Below, piece by piece: positions 15,770 to 24,244 of a DNA stretch of 50,777 nt. The notes under the pieces are model-generated. The model had not been told where the DNA came from, made no database searches, and worked only from the letters and a program-made list of their open reading frames with translations. A program made the position numbers and the translations under genes. Numbering within the stretch: the first letter of the stretch is position 1; each line of letters starts with the position of its first letter. Source of the stretch: DATJMJ01 sp035503915 (GTDB lineage: Bacteria; Actinomycetota; Acidimicrobiia; Acidimicrobiales; Palsa-688); NCBI GenBank assembly GCA_035503915.1, contig DATJSU010000056.1, forward strand, positions 1 to 50,777, in the 5' to 3' direction.

Positions 15770-16749
15770 GAGCAGCGATCTACCGCAAGACCGGGCCTTC
15801 GAGCGTCCTCAGCGTGGAGGAAGTGGAGGCACCTCTGCCCGCCCCCGGGCAGGTACGGGTCCGGGTCAGCCGCTCCGGTGTCAACCCGACAGACTGGAAA
15901 GCCCGCTCTGGCGCGACAGGGGCGCCCCCCGCCGACTTCCAGGTCCCGCACCAGGATGGTGCCGGCATTATCGACGCGGTTGGCGAGGGGGTGAGCGAGG
16001 CGCGAGTGGGGGAGAGGGTGTGGGTTTTCCTCGCTGCGGCGGGCAACCGCTACGGCACGGCAGCCGAGTACAGCGTGGTGCCGGCGGCGAAGGCGGTCCA
16101 CCTGGCAGACAGTGCTTCCGACGACCTCGGCGCAAGCCTCGGTGTCCCCGCGCTCACCGCCGCGCACAACCTCGCGTGCGCGGGCGGAGGCTCTAAAGAG
16201 CTTGCGGGCAAAGTAGTCCTTGTGGCCGGCGGCGCCGGCGCCGTCGGGCACTTTGCTATCGAGCTCGCGAAATTTGCCGGCGCCCGGGTAGCGACGACCG
16301 TGAGCTCGGAGGAAAAGGCCAGCATGGCGAAAGCGGCCGGCGCAGACCTCGTTGTCAACTACCGCCGGCCAGGTGCCGTCGACCAGCTAAAAGCCTTCGC
16401 TCCCCGCTTTGACCGCATCGTCGAGCTCGCGCTGGGGGCCAACATGGACCTCGACTTGCCAGTGAGCGGCCCGGGTACCGTCATTGCGGTCTATGCCGCC
16501 GAACCTGGAGATCCGGTCCTTCCAACCCGCCGCTTCATGAACGCAAATGTCACGGTGCATTTTTCGCTGCTTTCTGGCGTGCCGGACGAAGAAATGCGCG
16601 CCGCGGTCTCCTGGGTGACGGAGGCGCTCGCCGCAGAGGCGCTCAGCGAGCTCCCTCTCCACAAGTACCGGCTCGAAGAAGTGGCCGCCGCCCAAGACGC
16701 TGTCGAAGGCAACGCCGTGGGCAAGGTGCTAGTGCTCCCCACTGCGTAG
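15766..16749 (+). CDS. NADPH:quinone oxidoreductase, zinc-free MDR family
   Basis: A 327-aa medium-chain reductase. It has SRSGVNPTDWKARSG and QVPHQDGAGIIDAVGEGV in the catalytic domain, and the nucleotide-binding loop VVLVAGGAGAVGHFAIELAK with the AxxGxxG-type turn of NADPH-using quinone reductases. No zinc ligands are present. It probably reduces quinones or reactive carbonyls in the cytosol. The ATG overlaps the stop of the YcaQ-like gene and follows GGAAGGAG. Its 3' end overlaps the convergent hydrogenase protease gene by 21 bp. Confidence 0.87.
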   Translation: MRAAIYRKTGPSSVLSVEEVEAPLPAPGQVRVRVSRSGVNPTDWKARSGATGAPPADFQVPHQDGAGIIDAVGEGVSEARVGERVWVFLAAAGNRYGTAAEYSVVPAAKAVHLADSASDDLGASLGVPALTAAHNLACAGGGSKELAGKVVLVAGGAGAVGHFAIELAKFAGARVATTVSSEEKASMAKAAGADLVVNYRRPGAVDQLKAFAPRFDRIVELALGANMDLDLPVSGPGTVIAVYAAEPGDPVLPTRRFMNANVTVHFSLLSGVPDEEMRAAVSWVTEALAAEALSELPLHKYRLEEVAAAQDAVEGNAVGKVLVLPTA

Positions 16750-17241
16750 TTGTCCTGCGGCAACGTCGAGAGCGAGCGCCGCCGCCTCGGTTATTGCAGC
16801 GCCCACCGTCGCGCTCAACCCCGCGCCCTGCGAAAAGTCGGCGCCCTCGATGCCGATAACGGCCAGCCGGCGGGGGGCGAGCCCCAGCTGGCAGAGGGTG
16901 CGGTAGAGGTCGAAGATCCCGATGCCATGCGTGCTCGGCCGCCGCTGCCGCCCGGCACTAAAGCCGAGCGTCCTCGTGCCAGGCTCGAGGTGATCGATGG
17001 TCAAGGTCCCCGGGCCTGCTCCCGATGAGACCGCGTCGGCGACCACGACGGCGCCCTCCCAATTGACGAGCAGGTCAACGAGGTCGAACGGTGCCCCGAG
17101 AGGCCCGGCATCCACGAGGCAGCGAGCGAGCGGCGTCCCGGCAGCGAGCTCCATTGCCTTGGCAACCACGGCTGGGCCAGCCCCGTCGTCGTGGCGGAAC
17201 GAGTTGCCGATGCCTGCCAACAGCGCTGTGCCGGCGCTCAA
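16729..17241 (-). CDS. Hydrogenase maturation protease (HyaD/HycI family)
   Basis: A 170-aa endopeptidase that removes the C-terminal tail of the large [NiFe]-hydrogenase subunit once nickel is inserted. Family motifs: GIGNSFRHDDGAGPAVV (N-terminal GxGN with the acidic metal ligand), VDAGPLGAPFDLVDLL, VVVADAVSSGAGPGTL and THGIGIFDLYRTLCQLG with the conserved His. Last gene of the hydrogenase operon; its ATG overlaps the stop of the large-subunit gene by 4 bp. The target site is visible in the large subunit after H432. Confidence 0.9.
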   Translation of the reverse strand: MSAGTALLAGIGNSFRHDDGAGPAVVAKAMELAAGTPLARCLVDAGPLGAPFDLVDLLVNWEGAVVVADAVSSGAGPGTLTIDHLEPGTRTLGFSAGRQRRPSTHGIGIFDLYRTLCQLGLAPRRLAVIGIEGADFSQGAGLSATVGAAITEAAALALDVAAGQLRSGEH

Positions 17242-18572
17242 GGGCTAGTTTGCCTCTCGACCCTAACGTCCAAAAAATGGGCCGCGCAGCTTATACAGGG
17301 GTCGTGGTTGCGCACTGCCATCTCTGCCCGGTGGGCAAGTTGTTCATCGCTCAACTCGAGGCTCGACTCGGCTACGGCCCTTAGGTCAGCCTCGATGGCA
17401 AGCTGGTTCTGCGAAGTCGGCGGCATTATCCGGGCCTTCCTGACCAGCCCGTCTTGAAGTTCGTAATGGTGCATGAGGAGGCCGCGGGGGGCCTCAGTTG
17501 CTGCCGCCCCAACGAGCAGCTCGCTCGCCGGCACGGACGGCATTTCGACCGCGGGGGCACGTGGGGGCTCGTAGGTGGAGACGACCCGCAGGGCCTCCTC
17601 GCAGGCAGCGACCATCTCGACGGCTCTGATCACGATGCTGCGGAACGGGTTCCTGCATACCGGGCCTAGCCCGGCGTGGGTAGCCGCCGCTCGCGCGAGG
17701 GGCGGGAGGAGGGACGAGTTGATGGCGTAGCGAGCTGCGGGGCCCGTCAGGTACGGCAGGCGGCCGTAGAGCCTGGAGTGGAGCGCGCTCGAGCGTGCAA
17801 CTTGTTCTTCTACGGCAATTTCGGCGAACTCCCGAGCGGCGCACCTGAGGCCGTCGCTAGAAGCGACCTGGCCGGCTTCGATCGGGTACTGGCCCTCGCC
17901 GCGCAGGGCTACCAGGACGTGCTCTGTCTGGACCTCTGGGAAAGCAAAGCCCGATACCCATTCGACCGTTTGCAGAGACTCGGCGAGCGCGCGGCGAAGC
18001 GGTTCCTCCAGTGCCGTGATAGCTTCTCGCGAGGGAGCCTTGTAAAAGCCGCCGACCCTGACATTGACCGGGTGGACGGCGCGGCCGCCCACCACTGTCA
18101 TGATCTTGTTGCCGGTGTTCTTCAGGAAGAGGCCCCGGTGGAGCGCTTCGGGGTGGAGGGCGCCCAGTTCGACGGCGTCGTTGCAGCCGAAAAAGTCTGG
18201 AGCGTGAAGGAAGTAGACGTGCAAGGCGTGACTTTGCAACCACTCGCCGCAGTACAGGAGGCGGCGGAGCCGCTCGATCTCGGGGCCTGGGGTGGCGACG
18301 AAGGGGTCGTCGAGGGCGGCGCAAAAGGCGTCCTCGACTGCTTCACAAGCGGTCAGTTGGTAGGCGACTGGGCAGATCCCGCAGATGCGGGCCGTGATGT
18401 CCGGTAGTTCTGTGTAAGGACGGCCAACGACGAAGGCTTCGAAAAACCTCGGTGGCTCGAAGATGTTGAGCTCCACGTCGCTTACCGCGCCGTCGCGCAC
18501 GACTACCCGTAGTTTTCCTTCCCCCTCGACGCGGGAGAGCGCGCCTGGTTCGACCAAACGTTCAGTCCCCAT
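17238..18572 (-). CDS. hyhL: [NiFe]-hydrogenase large subunit, group 3b type
   Basis: The 444-aa catalytic subunit. The four nickel cysteines are present: C64 and C67 in ARICGICPVAYQL, and C426 and C429 in DPCISCAAH. The 12 residues after H432 should be removed by the downstream protease. The CPVAYQ variant of the N-terminal motif and the operon partners (beta and gamma sulfhydrogenase-type subunits) point to group 3b, a cytoplasmic bidirectional NAD(P)-linked hydrogenase. The start is ATG 18572, 11 bp inside the small-subunit gene and preceded by AAGGAGAG; a longer upstream reading is only an overlap with that gene. No hyp maturation genes are in the window. Confidence 0.93.
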   Translation of the reverse strand: MGTERLVEPGALSRVEGEGKLRVVVRDGAVSDVELNIFEPPRFFEAFVVGRPYTELPDITARICGICPVAYQLTACEAVEDAFCAALDDPFVATPGPEIERLRRLLYCGEWLQSHALHVYFLHAPDFFGCNDAVELGALHPEALHRGLFLKNTGNKIMTVVGGRAVHPVNVRVGGFYKAPSREAITALEEPLRRALAESLQTVEWVSGFAFPEVQTEHVLVALRGEGQYPIEAGQVASSDGLRCAAREFAEIAVEEQVARSSALHSRLYGRLPYLTGPAARYAINSSLLPPLARAAATHAGLGPVCRNPFRSIVIRAVEMVAACEEALRVVSTYEPPRAPAVEMPSVPASELLVGAAATEAPRGLLMHHYELQDGLVRKARIMPPTSQNQLAIEADLRAVAESSLELSDEQLAHRAEMAVRNHDPCISCAAHFLDVRVERQTSP

Positions 18573-19335
18573 GGGCAGCGCTCTCCTTTGCGAACTCGGG
18601 GGCACCTGCTGTAAAGCTGCGGAAAAGCCTTTGCAGCTCAGCCGGCCGCGCCCCATCGGCAAGGATGCGTTCTGCGAGCGAGGCCGTATTGACTGTTGCC
18701 GCCGGGCCGAAGCAGCCAAAGCAGCCCCGGCCTATCCCTGGGCACAGCGCCCCGCACCCCGCTTTGGTGACTGGGCCGAGGCAGGGGACGCCTTTGGCGA
18801 TCAGGAGACAAATATTGCCAGCTGCCTTGCAGTCGTGGCAGAGCGGGTACCCGGGGATCCGGGGGGAACGGCCGGCGAGGTAGGCGGTGAGCACCTCCAG
18901 GAGCTGCCGCTTGTCTATCGGGCACCCGCGGAGCTCGAAGTCGACGGCGACGTGGGCGGAGACGGGCGTCGACTTTGCCAGCGTCGAAATGTAACCAGGC
19001 TCGGCATAAACTGCCGAGACGTACTCGTCGACATCGGCGAAGTTGCGCAAGCTCTGGATGCCACCTGCTGTCGCACAAGCGCCGATAGTTATCAGGGTCT
19101 TGGACGCTGCCCGGGCGCGCTCGACCCGCTCGGCATCAGAAGCGGTCGTAATCGAGCCTTCGACAAGAGAGATGTCGTAGGGCCCATCTGTACGGGCGCT
19201 CGTCATCTCCAAGAAGTAGGAGATTTCGACCGAGCTGACTAGGTCGACAAGCTCGTCCTCGAGGTCGAGGAGGCTCAACTGGCAGCCGTCGCAGGAAGCG
19301 AATTTCCAAACTGCTAGCCGCGGGCGGCGGTTCAT
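18562..19335 (-). CDS. hyhS: [NiFe]-hydrogenase small subunit, group 3b type
   Basis: A 257-aa electron-transfer subunit. The proximal-cluster cysteines are C15 and C18 (KFASCDGCQLSLLD), C87 (TIGACATAGG) and C138 (LRGCPID). Eight further cysteines (C166, C169, C176, C185, C194, C198, C205, C208), including GRGCFGCFGPA, can bind two more Fe-S clusters. There is no Tat signal, so the enzyme is cytoplasmic, as in group 3. The start is ATG 19335, overlapping the gamma-subunit stop in ATGA. Confidence 0.92.
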   Translation of the reverse strand: MNRRPRLAVWKFASCDGCQLSLLDLEDELVDLVSSVEISYFLEMTSARTDGPYDISLVEGSITTASDAERVERARAASKTLITIGACATAGGIQSLRNFADVDEYVSAVYAEPGYISTLAKSTPVSAHVAVDFELRGCPIDKRQLLEVLTAYLAGRSPRIPGYPLCHDCKAAGNICLLIAKGVPCLGPVTKAGCGALCPGIGRGCFGCFGPAATVNTASLAERILADGARPAELQRLFRSFTAGAPEFAKESAAHGD

Positions 19336-20195
19336 AGCTCGGCTTCTCCAAGCAGGCGGCTCGCCGCCGGGTAAGTCAGGATGGGCCCGCCCCGGCAGAG
19401 GATGTAGGGCCCCAACTGGCAGTGCCCGCAAAGCCCAGTGCCGCACTGCATGTTGCGCTCGAGCGATATGCGCAGGCGGATCGACGTGGGCAGCACGCCG
19501 CGCTCGATCAAAGCCTGGACTGCAAAACGCATCATGACTTCGGGGCCGCAGACAAGGGCCATCGCCCGCGTCGCGTCAAAGGCTGCGCCCTGTACGAGCT
19601 GTGTGACGAGCCCGACGTTGCCGCTCCAGTGGTCGTCGGCCACGTCTACAGTGCTCTCCACTTGCGCACCTGCGGCAGCCCATGTCTTGAGGTCGTCCTT
19701 GAAGATCAGTTGGTCCGGCGTCCGGGCACCCACGAGAACGACGACATTTCGTGGCCCGGTGGGCAGCCCCATCCGTTCCAAGAGCATCGCGACCGCCCCC
19801 CGCAGGGGAGCAAGCCCGATGCCGCCCGCCACAACAACTGCGTCCGACTGAGCGAAGTCATCGATGCCCCAGTCCGTCCCGAACGGGCCGCGCACCCCGA
19901 CGGGCGACCCGATGGGCGCCTGGCAGAGGGCGCGCGTTACGGGCCCCACTTCTCGGATGGTGTGCATGAGGTAGCCGGGCCCAGGCGGGCTGCTTATCGA
20001 GATCGGCACTTCGCCGACCCCGAAGACCGTGAGCATATTGAACTGGCCTGGCCCGAACTCAAAAGCGAGCCCTGGGGGGCCATCGAGACCGAGCGTGACC
20101 ACGTCGGCCGTCTCCAGGGAACGCTCGGCCACTGCGAAGACGCTCGGCGTGAACGGCCCGCGCGTGGCGGCGCCCTCAAGCGTGGGTACTGACAT
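19332..20195 (-). CDS. hyhG: Hydrogenase gamma subunit, FAD/NAD(P)-binding reductase
   Basis: A 287-aa protein of the ferredoxin-NADP reductase type found in 3b sulfhydrogenases. It has the FAD-binding strand GPGQFNMLTVFGVGEVPISI, the pyridine-nucleotide loop VVVAGGIGLAPLRGAV, and a C-terminal [2Fe-2S] motif MQCGTGLCGHCQLGPYILC. It links the hydrogenase to NAD(P)H. It overlaps the cNMP-domain gene by 20 bp at its start and hyhS by 4 bp at its end. Confidence 0.92.
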   Translation of the reverse strand: MSVPTLEGAATRGPFTPSVFAVAERSLETADVVTLGLDGPPGLAFEFGPGQFNMLTVFGVGEVPISISSPPGPGYLMHTIREVGPVTRALCQAPIGSPVGVRGPFGTDWGIDDFAQSDAVVVAGGIGLAPLRGAVAMLLERMGLPTGPRNVVVLVGARTPDQLIFKDDLKTWAAAGAQVESTVDVADDHWSGNVGLVTQLVQGAAFDATRAMALVCGPEVMMRFAVQALIERGVLPTSIRLRISLERNMQCGTGLCGHCQLGPYILCRGGPILTYPAASRLLGEAEL

Positions 20196-20670
20196 CCGCA
20201 GGCGCTTTCCCGTACAGGTCGAGGAGGCGGAACCGAGTCTGCTGGAGGCGCTCCAGGACTACGGGCATTACCCGTTTGAGCATCTCGTAACCGAGGGCTG
20301 GGTCCTCGTCGAGCTTTGCGCGGACATACGCGCCCTCGAGCGCGATGGTAGTCACCGGCTCGATTGCACGGGCGTCAAATTTCCATTGGAAGGGCGGGAA
20401 AAGCCACGACAGCCCGAGGACCTCCCCGGGCCCGAGCGTCTGGACAAGGAGGTGGCCCTTGCCGGGAGCGTGTGTTGAGAGGGCAACTTTTCCGTGCTCC
20501 AAAAGGAAGAGAGTGCCGGCGGGAGCTCCCTCGGTGAGCACCAGGTCGCCGCGCCCGAACTCGACGTCACGCGCGCCTGGCACAAAACCCTCGATGGCTC
20601 CCAGTGGCAGCCCGGCCAATAATGGGTGCTGCACAAGCCGAGAATAAATGGTATCTCCCATTTCCCTCAC
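20176..20670 (-). CDS. Cyclic-nucleotide-binding domain protein without HTH, within hydrogenase operon
   Basis: A 164-aa protein consisting of one Crp-like cNMP-binding beta-barrel and a C-terminal helix. Visible blocks are HPLLAGLPLGAIEGFVPGA, FGRGDLVLTEGAPAGTLFLL, and LGPGEVLGLSWLFPP in the phosphate-cassette position. The usual PxxxG(E)-R-A/S-A cassette Arg is not obvious (FPPFQWKFDARAIEPV), so cAMP binding is uncertain. There is no helix-turn-helix, so it is not a transcription factor. The GTG start overlaps the HyhB stop (GTGA) and its end overlaps hyhG, so it is translated with the hydrogenase. It may sense a ligand and modulate enzyme activity. Confidence 0.82.
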   Translation of the reverse strand: MREMGDTIYSRLVQHPLLAGLPLGAIEGFVPGARDVEFGRGDLVLTEGAPAGTLFLLEHGKVALSTHAPGKGHLLVQTLGPGEVLGLSWLFPPFQWKFDARAIEPVTTIALEGAYVRAKLDEDPALGYEMLKRVMPVVLERLQQTRFRLLDLYGKAPADVSTHA

Positions 20671-21803
20671 CCTTTCAGGGGCGCGCCATTGCCATCGCTC
20701 GCGCGAAGGGCCGCTAGTTCCTCAGTGATATCAATACCGGCGGGGCACCAGGTGATGCAGCGCCCGCAGCCGACGCAACCGCTTGTGCCAAATTGGTCCC
20801 ACCACCACGAGAACTTGTGGGTTGCCCACTGCCTGTACCGTGATTTGATGCTCGACCGCACTGGCCCGCCATGTATATAGGAGTAAGCGAGGTCGGAACA
20901 CGAAGCCCAGCTCCGGTGGCGCTCGACCGTCCCGCTCAGGTCTGTCGTGTCCTCGAAGTTGGAGCAGAAACAGGTCGGGCAGACTGCCGTGCAGTTGCCG
21001 CAAGCCAGGCAACGGTTGGCGACTTCGGCCCACCTCGAGTTGGCGAGGTTGTGCGCCAAGAGGTCGGGCAAACCACTGGTGTCGACGCTGCGGCCCATGT
21101 GCGACCCCGCACGCGCGAGCAGGGCAACACGCTCAGCCCGCTCCGGTTCGGTTGCTGGTTGCTGTGGCACCCCTGCCAGGACGTCGCGCCCTAGGTGGGA
21201 GCCCGTCCGCACCAGGTACCTGGGGCCTGCGGAGGCCGCACCGTCGCCGGCCAGTTCTGTGAGGCCCAGGTCAAACCCCCTGCTGATCCCGGGGCCGGTG
21301 CCCATCGAAACGCAAAAGCACGTGCGTGCAGGGCGAGTGCACTCGACGACTGCCAAAAAAGCCTTGCGCCGGCGCGCCCTGTAAATGGGGTCCCTCGCAT
21401 TTGGGCTGTCGAGGGCTTGGTCGAGCACTTTCAACGCCGCGATGTCGCATGGCCGAACACCGATGACTGCCAATGGCAGAGCATCGTCAGCGACTTCCTC
21501 GACATCAAAGGTTGGTGGTTTGGCGCGCCAAATCACGCTGCGCGGCGGGAACACTTCGCTTTTCGGGGAATGCGGGCCGACCGCCCACCCAAAGAGTTGA
21601 GGGCTCCCGTCGTGAGCCAGGTTGTAACTGCCGGGGCCTTGTTCGTCGTGCCAGCCGGCTGGCATTTCGCCGACGCCCTCGACTTCGCCGAGCGCTATCG
21701 CGCCGTCCCGGACCACGGGCCCCATCGCCCGGTACCCCCGAGCCTTCACGGCTTTGATAATTGCGTCCAGCCCGTCGAGCCCGATAACAACGTCCGAGCT
21801 CAT
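20667..21803 (-). CDS. hyhB: Hydrogenase beta subunit, Fe-S protein (sulfhydrogenase type)
   Basis: A 378-aa iron-sulfur protein, first gene of the hydrogenase operon. Two [4Fe-4S] sites are clear: C265, C268, C271, C275 (CLACGNCTAVCPTCFC) and C343, C346, C349, C353 (CVGCGRCITWCPAGID). An additional site CTRPARTCFC (C155, C162, C164) with IGVRPCDIAALKVLDQ upstream is typical of the sulfhydrogenase beta family. It passes electrons between the small subunit and the flavin subunit. The start is ATG 21803; the 75-bp gap to the upstream dehydrogenase gene could hold a promoter, but no convincing boxes were identified. Confidence 0.92.
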   Translation of the reverse strand: MSSDVVIGLDGLDAIIKAVKARGYRAMGPVVRDGAIALGEVEGVGEMPAGWHDEQGPGSYNLAHDGSPQLFGWAVGPHSPKSEVFPPRSVIWRAKPPTFDVEEVADDALPLAVIGVRPCDIAALKVLDQALDSPNARDPIYRARRRKAFLAVVECTRPARTCFCVSMGTGPGISRGFDLGLTELAGDGAASAGPRYLVRTGSHLGRDVLAGVPQQPATEPERAERVALLARAGSHMGRSVDTSGLPDLLAHNLANSRWAEVANRCLACGNCTAVCPTCFCSNFEDTTDLSGTVERHRSWASCSDLAYSYIHGGPVRSSIKSRYRQWATHKFSWWWDQFGTSGCVGCGRCITWCPAGIDITEELAALRASDGNGAPLKG

Positions 21804-21878
21804 CAGGTATGACGGTAGGGCCCTTCGCGCGGGGAGGTAAGTGCCGAAGGTCCCATCCGCTGCGGACCTATGGTGCCG

Positions 21879-22889
21879 TCAGCTCCCTCCCCCGATGGAC
21901 AGTACGGCGGCACCGTTGAAACCGTCGTTCGCCAGGTCCCAGAGAGCTTCGTTAGCAGACTCGAAAGGGTAGAGGGTGGTAGTCGGGCGCAGCCCGACCC
22001 GCGCCGCCACCTCGAGGAACTCTTCTCCGTCCTTGCGGGTGTTCGCAGTCACCGAGCGCACGGATCGTTCCCGGAACAGGTGCTCCTCGTAGTTGAGGGC
22101 GGGGACGTCGCTCAAATGGATCCCGGCGATCGCAAGCGTCCCGCCGCTGTCGAGCGCCGCCAGGGCGGTCGGTACCAAGGTGCCCACCGGTGCAAAGAGG
22201 ATGGCAGCATCCAATAGTTCGGGCGGCGCATCGTAAGCCCCTCCGACTGACGCGGCACCGATCTCGCGGGCGAGGGCCTGGTCCTTCGCGGAGCGGGTCA
22301 TCACGTGCACGGATGCCCCCTGCGCGATGGCTACCTGCGCCGTCAAGTGGGCCGAGCCGCCAAAGCCATAAAGGCCGAGGCGGCCTCCGGGAGGCAAATT
22401 GGCCTGGCGCAGCGCTCGGTAACCGATGATCCCGGCGCAAAGGAGCGGGGCAGCCTCCTGGTCCTCAAAGGCATCTGGTAGCTCGTAGACGTAGTCTTCG
22501 AAGGCGACCATGTACTGCTGGTAACCACCGTCAATGTCCCAACCCGTGAAAGTTGGCGATATACAAAGGTTTTCTCGACCACTCCGACAAAACTTGCAAC
22601 GCCCGCAGGTCGATGCGAGCCACGCAACGCCGACCCGTTGGCCCTCCCTGAGCCTTTTGCAGCCCGGCCCGAGCGCACCGACCCTGCCAACGATCTCGTG
22701 GCCGGGCACGACATGAGCCTTGTGTGGTGGCAGGTCCCCTTCGGCCACGTGCAAGTCGGTCCGGCAAACGCCGCAAACGACGACTTTGACGAGGACCTGC
22801 CCCGGCCCTGGGGCTGGGGTCGGGTGCTCGACGAGGTGCAGCGGGCGAGAAGCAACTGGCCCAGGTTCACTGATTTCCCAAGCTTGCAT
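21879..22889 (-). CDS. Zinc-dependent alcohol dehydrogenase (TIGR02822 type)
   Basis: A 336-aa MDR enzyme. Catalytic zinc ligands lie in VCGVCRTDLHVAEG and VPGHEIVG; structural zinc is bound by the four Cys of CGRCKFCRSGRENLC. The GWDIDGGYQQYMVAFEDYVY and YGFGGSAHLTAQVA blocks fit the TIGR02822 family. It should interconvert alcohols and aldehydes with NAD(P). It is upstream of and on the same strand as the hydrogenase operon, 75 bp apart, so co-transcription is possible. Confidence 0.87.
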   Translation of the reverse strand: MQAWEISEPGPVASRPLHLVEHPTPAPGPGQVLVKVVVCGVCRTDLHVAEGDLPPHKAHVVPGHEIVGRVGALGPGCKRLREGQRVGVAWLASTCGRCKFCRSGRENLCISPTFTGWDIDGGYQQYMVAFEDYVYELPDAFEDQEAAPLLCAGIIGYRALRQANLPPGGRLGLYGFGGSAHLTAQVAIAQGASVHVMTRSAKDQALAREIGAASVGGAYDAPPELLDAAILFAPVGTLVPTALAALDSGGTLAIAGIHLSDVPALNYEEHLFRERSVRSVTANTRKDGEEFLEVAARVGLRPTTTLYPFESANEALWDLANDGFNGAAVLSIGGGS

Positions 22890-22949
22890 AAAAGCTCACC
22901 TCTCCCGGGGCACCTCAAGTTATGCGGTAACCGCACCGAGACCAAACGC

Positions 22950-24095
22950 TCAGGCCAGGCGCACCCGGCGGAACTGTTTTTCGGGCGCGTACGGCGTCCC
23001 GCCGCCGGCGAAGTTGCAGCCAATGCCGAGGTGTGCGAACGACGAGGCGGACGCGATCCGGAAACCCTCGTTGCCACGCCAGTTTTCCAAGGACATGTTC
23101 TCCCCGTAGAACATGACGTTGTCAGCGTCGATCCTTACGGCGTTCCCGCCAGAGCTCGAGATCCGGATATTGCTCGCTTGCACCATGGCGTATGAGGAGA
23201 CTTGCTCGACCCACATCCCGTGGCCGGTCGGCGTCCCCGGCCCGGCCGGCGATTGGATGGTGACGTTAGCCATCTGCATCGTCGCGCCATAGCCGGCTCG
23301 GCCCGGCGCCGCTACGTGGATGCCTGTAACGCAACCGTCGAAGTCGGCATTGAAAAGGTGCACTTTGTGAGGCGTACCTGCCTGAGAGTTGCCGAGGGTG
23401 ATCCCTTTGTTGTAGTTGTAGGCAAAAACGTTGCTGATGAACGGGTTGTCGCAGCGGTAGAGCAAGATCGCGGTCCCGTTGGCGAGCTGGTAAGCCGCAG
23501 GCGGGAGCGACCCCGGCTGCCAGTAGGGCCAGAAATGAAGGCCGTCGATGTAATTGGTGTCTTGCGAACGGTCGATGGCTATGCCGTACTGGACTGGTTG
23601 GCCCCAGATCCGCCTTATGGTGGCTTGCGCGGCGCCGTCGAGGAAGATGCCGCCGTAGGGGTTGTAGAGGAAAATGTCTTCGATGAGGGCGTTGTTGGCA
23701 ACGACATGGAGCATTGGTTGCGCCTGTACCGGCGGTGCCGAGGTGCTCTGGTCCGGGACGTTGAAGGCCAGGCTGCGCACAGCCGCGCCGCTGCCGGCGA
23801 CCGTGACCGGGCTGAAGTTCGCCCCCGCCGGGGTGAAGATCCAGCTCCCGGCGAAGGTGTTGACCTGTGAACCGGGAGTGTTCCAACCGCAGCCGAGCAA
23901 CGTCACTGCCGGCGGCAAGCTCACTCCCGAGCCGACGAAGTACCGCCCGGCAGGAAAGTAAACGGTGTTGCCCGTGGGCGCGCTGGCGGGCGCAGCCGCC
24001 GCGATCGCTGCTGTTATTGCGGGGGCGTCGTCGGAGCGCCCGTCACCCTTGGCACCGAAGTCGATGACGTTGAAGAAGGGGTTCTCACCTGGCAT
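22950..24095 (-). CDS. Right-handed beta-helix protein, pectate-lyase-3/GH28-like
   Basis: A 381-aa protein. NPFFNVIDFGAKGDGRSDDA then GNTVYFPAGRYFVGSGV is the N-terminal motif of the pectate lyase superfamily/GH28-type parallel beta-helices, followed by repeated short strands (ALIEDIFLYNPYGGIFLDGA, NPFISNVFAYNYNKGITLGN). It could act on polysaccharide, but catalytic residues are not certain. An in-frame TAG lies 15 bases before the ATG, so there is no signal peptide; most extracellular relatives have one, while phage tail-spike relatives often do not. It is divergent from the DUF1800 gene. Confidence 0.75.
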   Translation of the reverse strand: MPGENPFFNVIDFGAKGDGRSDDAPAITAAIAAAAPASAPTGNTVYFPAGRYFVGSGVSLPPAVTLLGCGWNTPGSQVNTFAGSWIFTPAGANFSPVTVAGSGAAVRSLAFNVPDQSTSAPPVQAQPMLHVVANNALIEDIFLYNPYGGIFLDGAAQATIRRIWGQPVQYGIAIDRSQDTNYIDGLHFWPYWQPGSLPPAAYQLANGTAILLYRCDNPFISNVFAYNYNKGITLGNSQAGTPHKVHLFNADFDGCVTGIHVAAPGRAGYGATMQMANVTIQSPAGPGTPTGHGMWVEQVSSYAMVQASNIRISSSGGNAVRIDADNVMFYGENMSLENWRGNEGFRIASASSFAHLGIGCNFAGGGTPYAPEKQFRRVRLA

Positions 24096-24148
24096 CGCTG
24101 ATAGATGCTAGGTAGCTGGCAGGGGGCAACCGTGAGCGGCCCGACCTG

Positions 24149-24203
24149 CCGGGCCCTTACCCGCCCGGCCCCTTACCCGTCCGGGCCCTTACCCGTGCGG
24201 GCC
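24149..24203. repeat. 16-bp tandem repeats, three full units and a partial one
   Basis: Three consecutive 16-bp units (24149-24164, 24165-24180, 24181-24196) share the core CCGGGCCCTTACCCGT with one or two differences, followed by a partial fourth (24197-24203). Each unit can pair CGGG with CCCG around CCCTTA. They lie between the start of the beta-helix gene (24095) and the promoter of the DUF1800 gene, a position suited to multiple protein-binding sites. Confidence 0.85.
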
Positions 24204-24244
24204 ATGCGGGACCTCCCGGCCCGTGCCCGAGGCTGGCCAGGTTC

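Noticed and set aside
20176..20670. Crp/FNR-type transcription factor of the hydrogenase operon
   Set aside because: The protein ends before a helix-turn-helix would occur; only the ligand-binding barrel and one helix are present.
24149..24203. Possible CRISPR array
   Set aside because: The 16-bp units are contiguous with no spacers and no cas genes are in the window.
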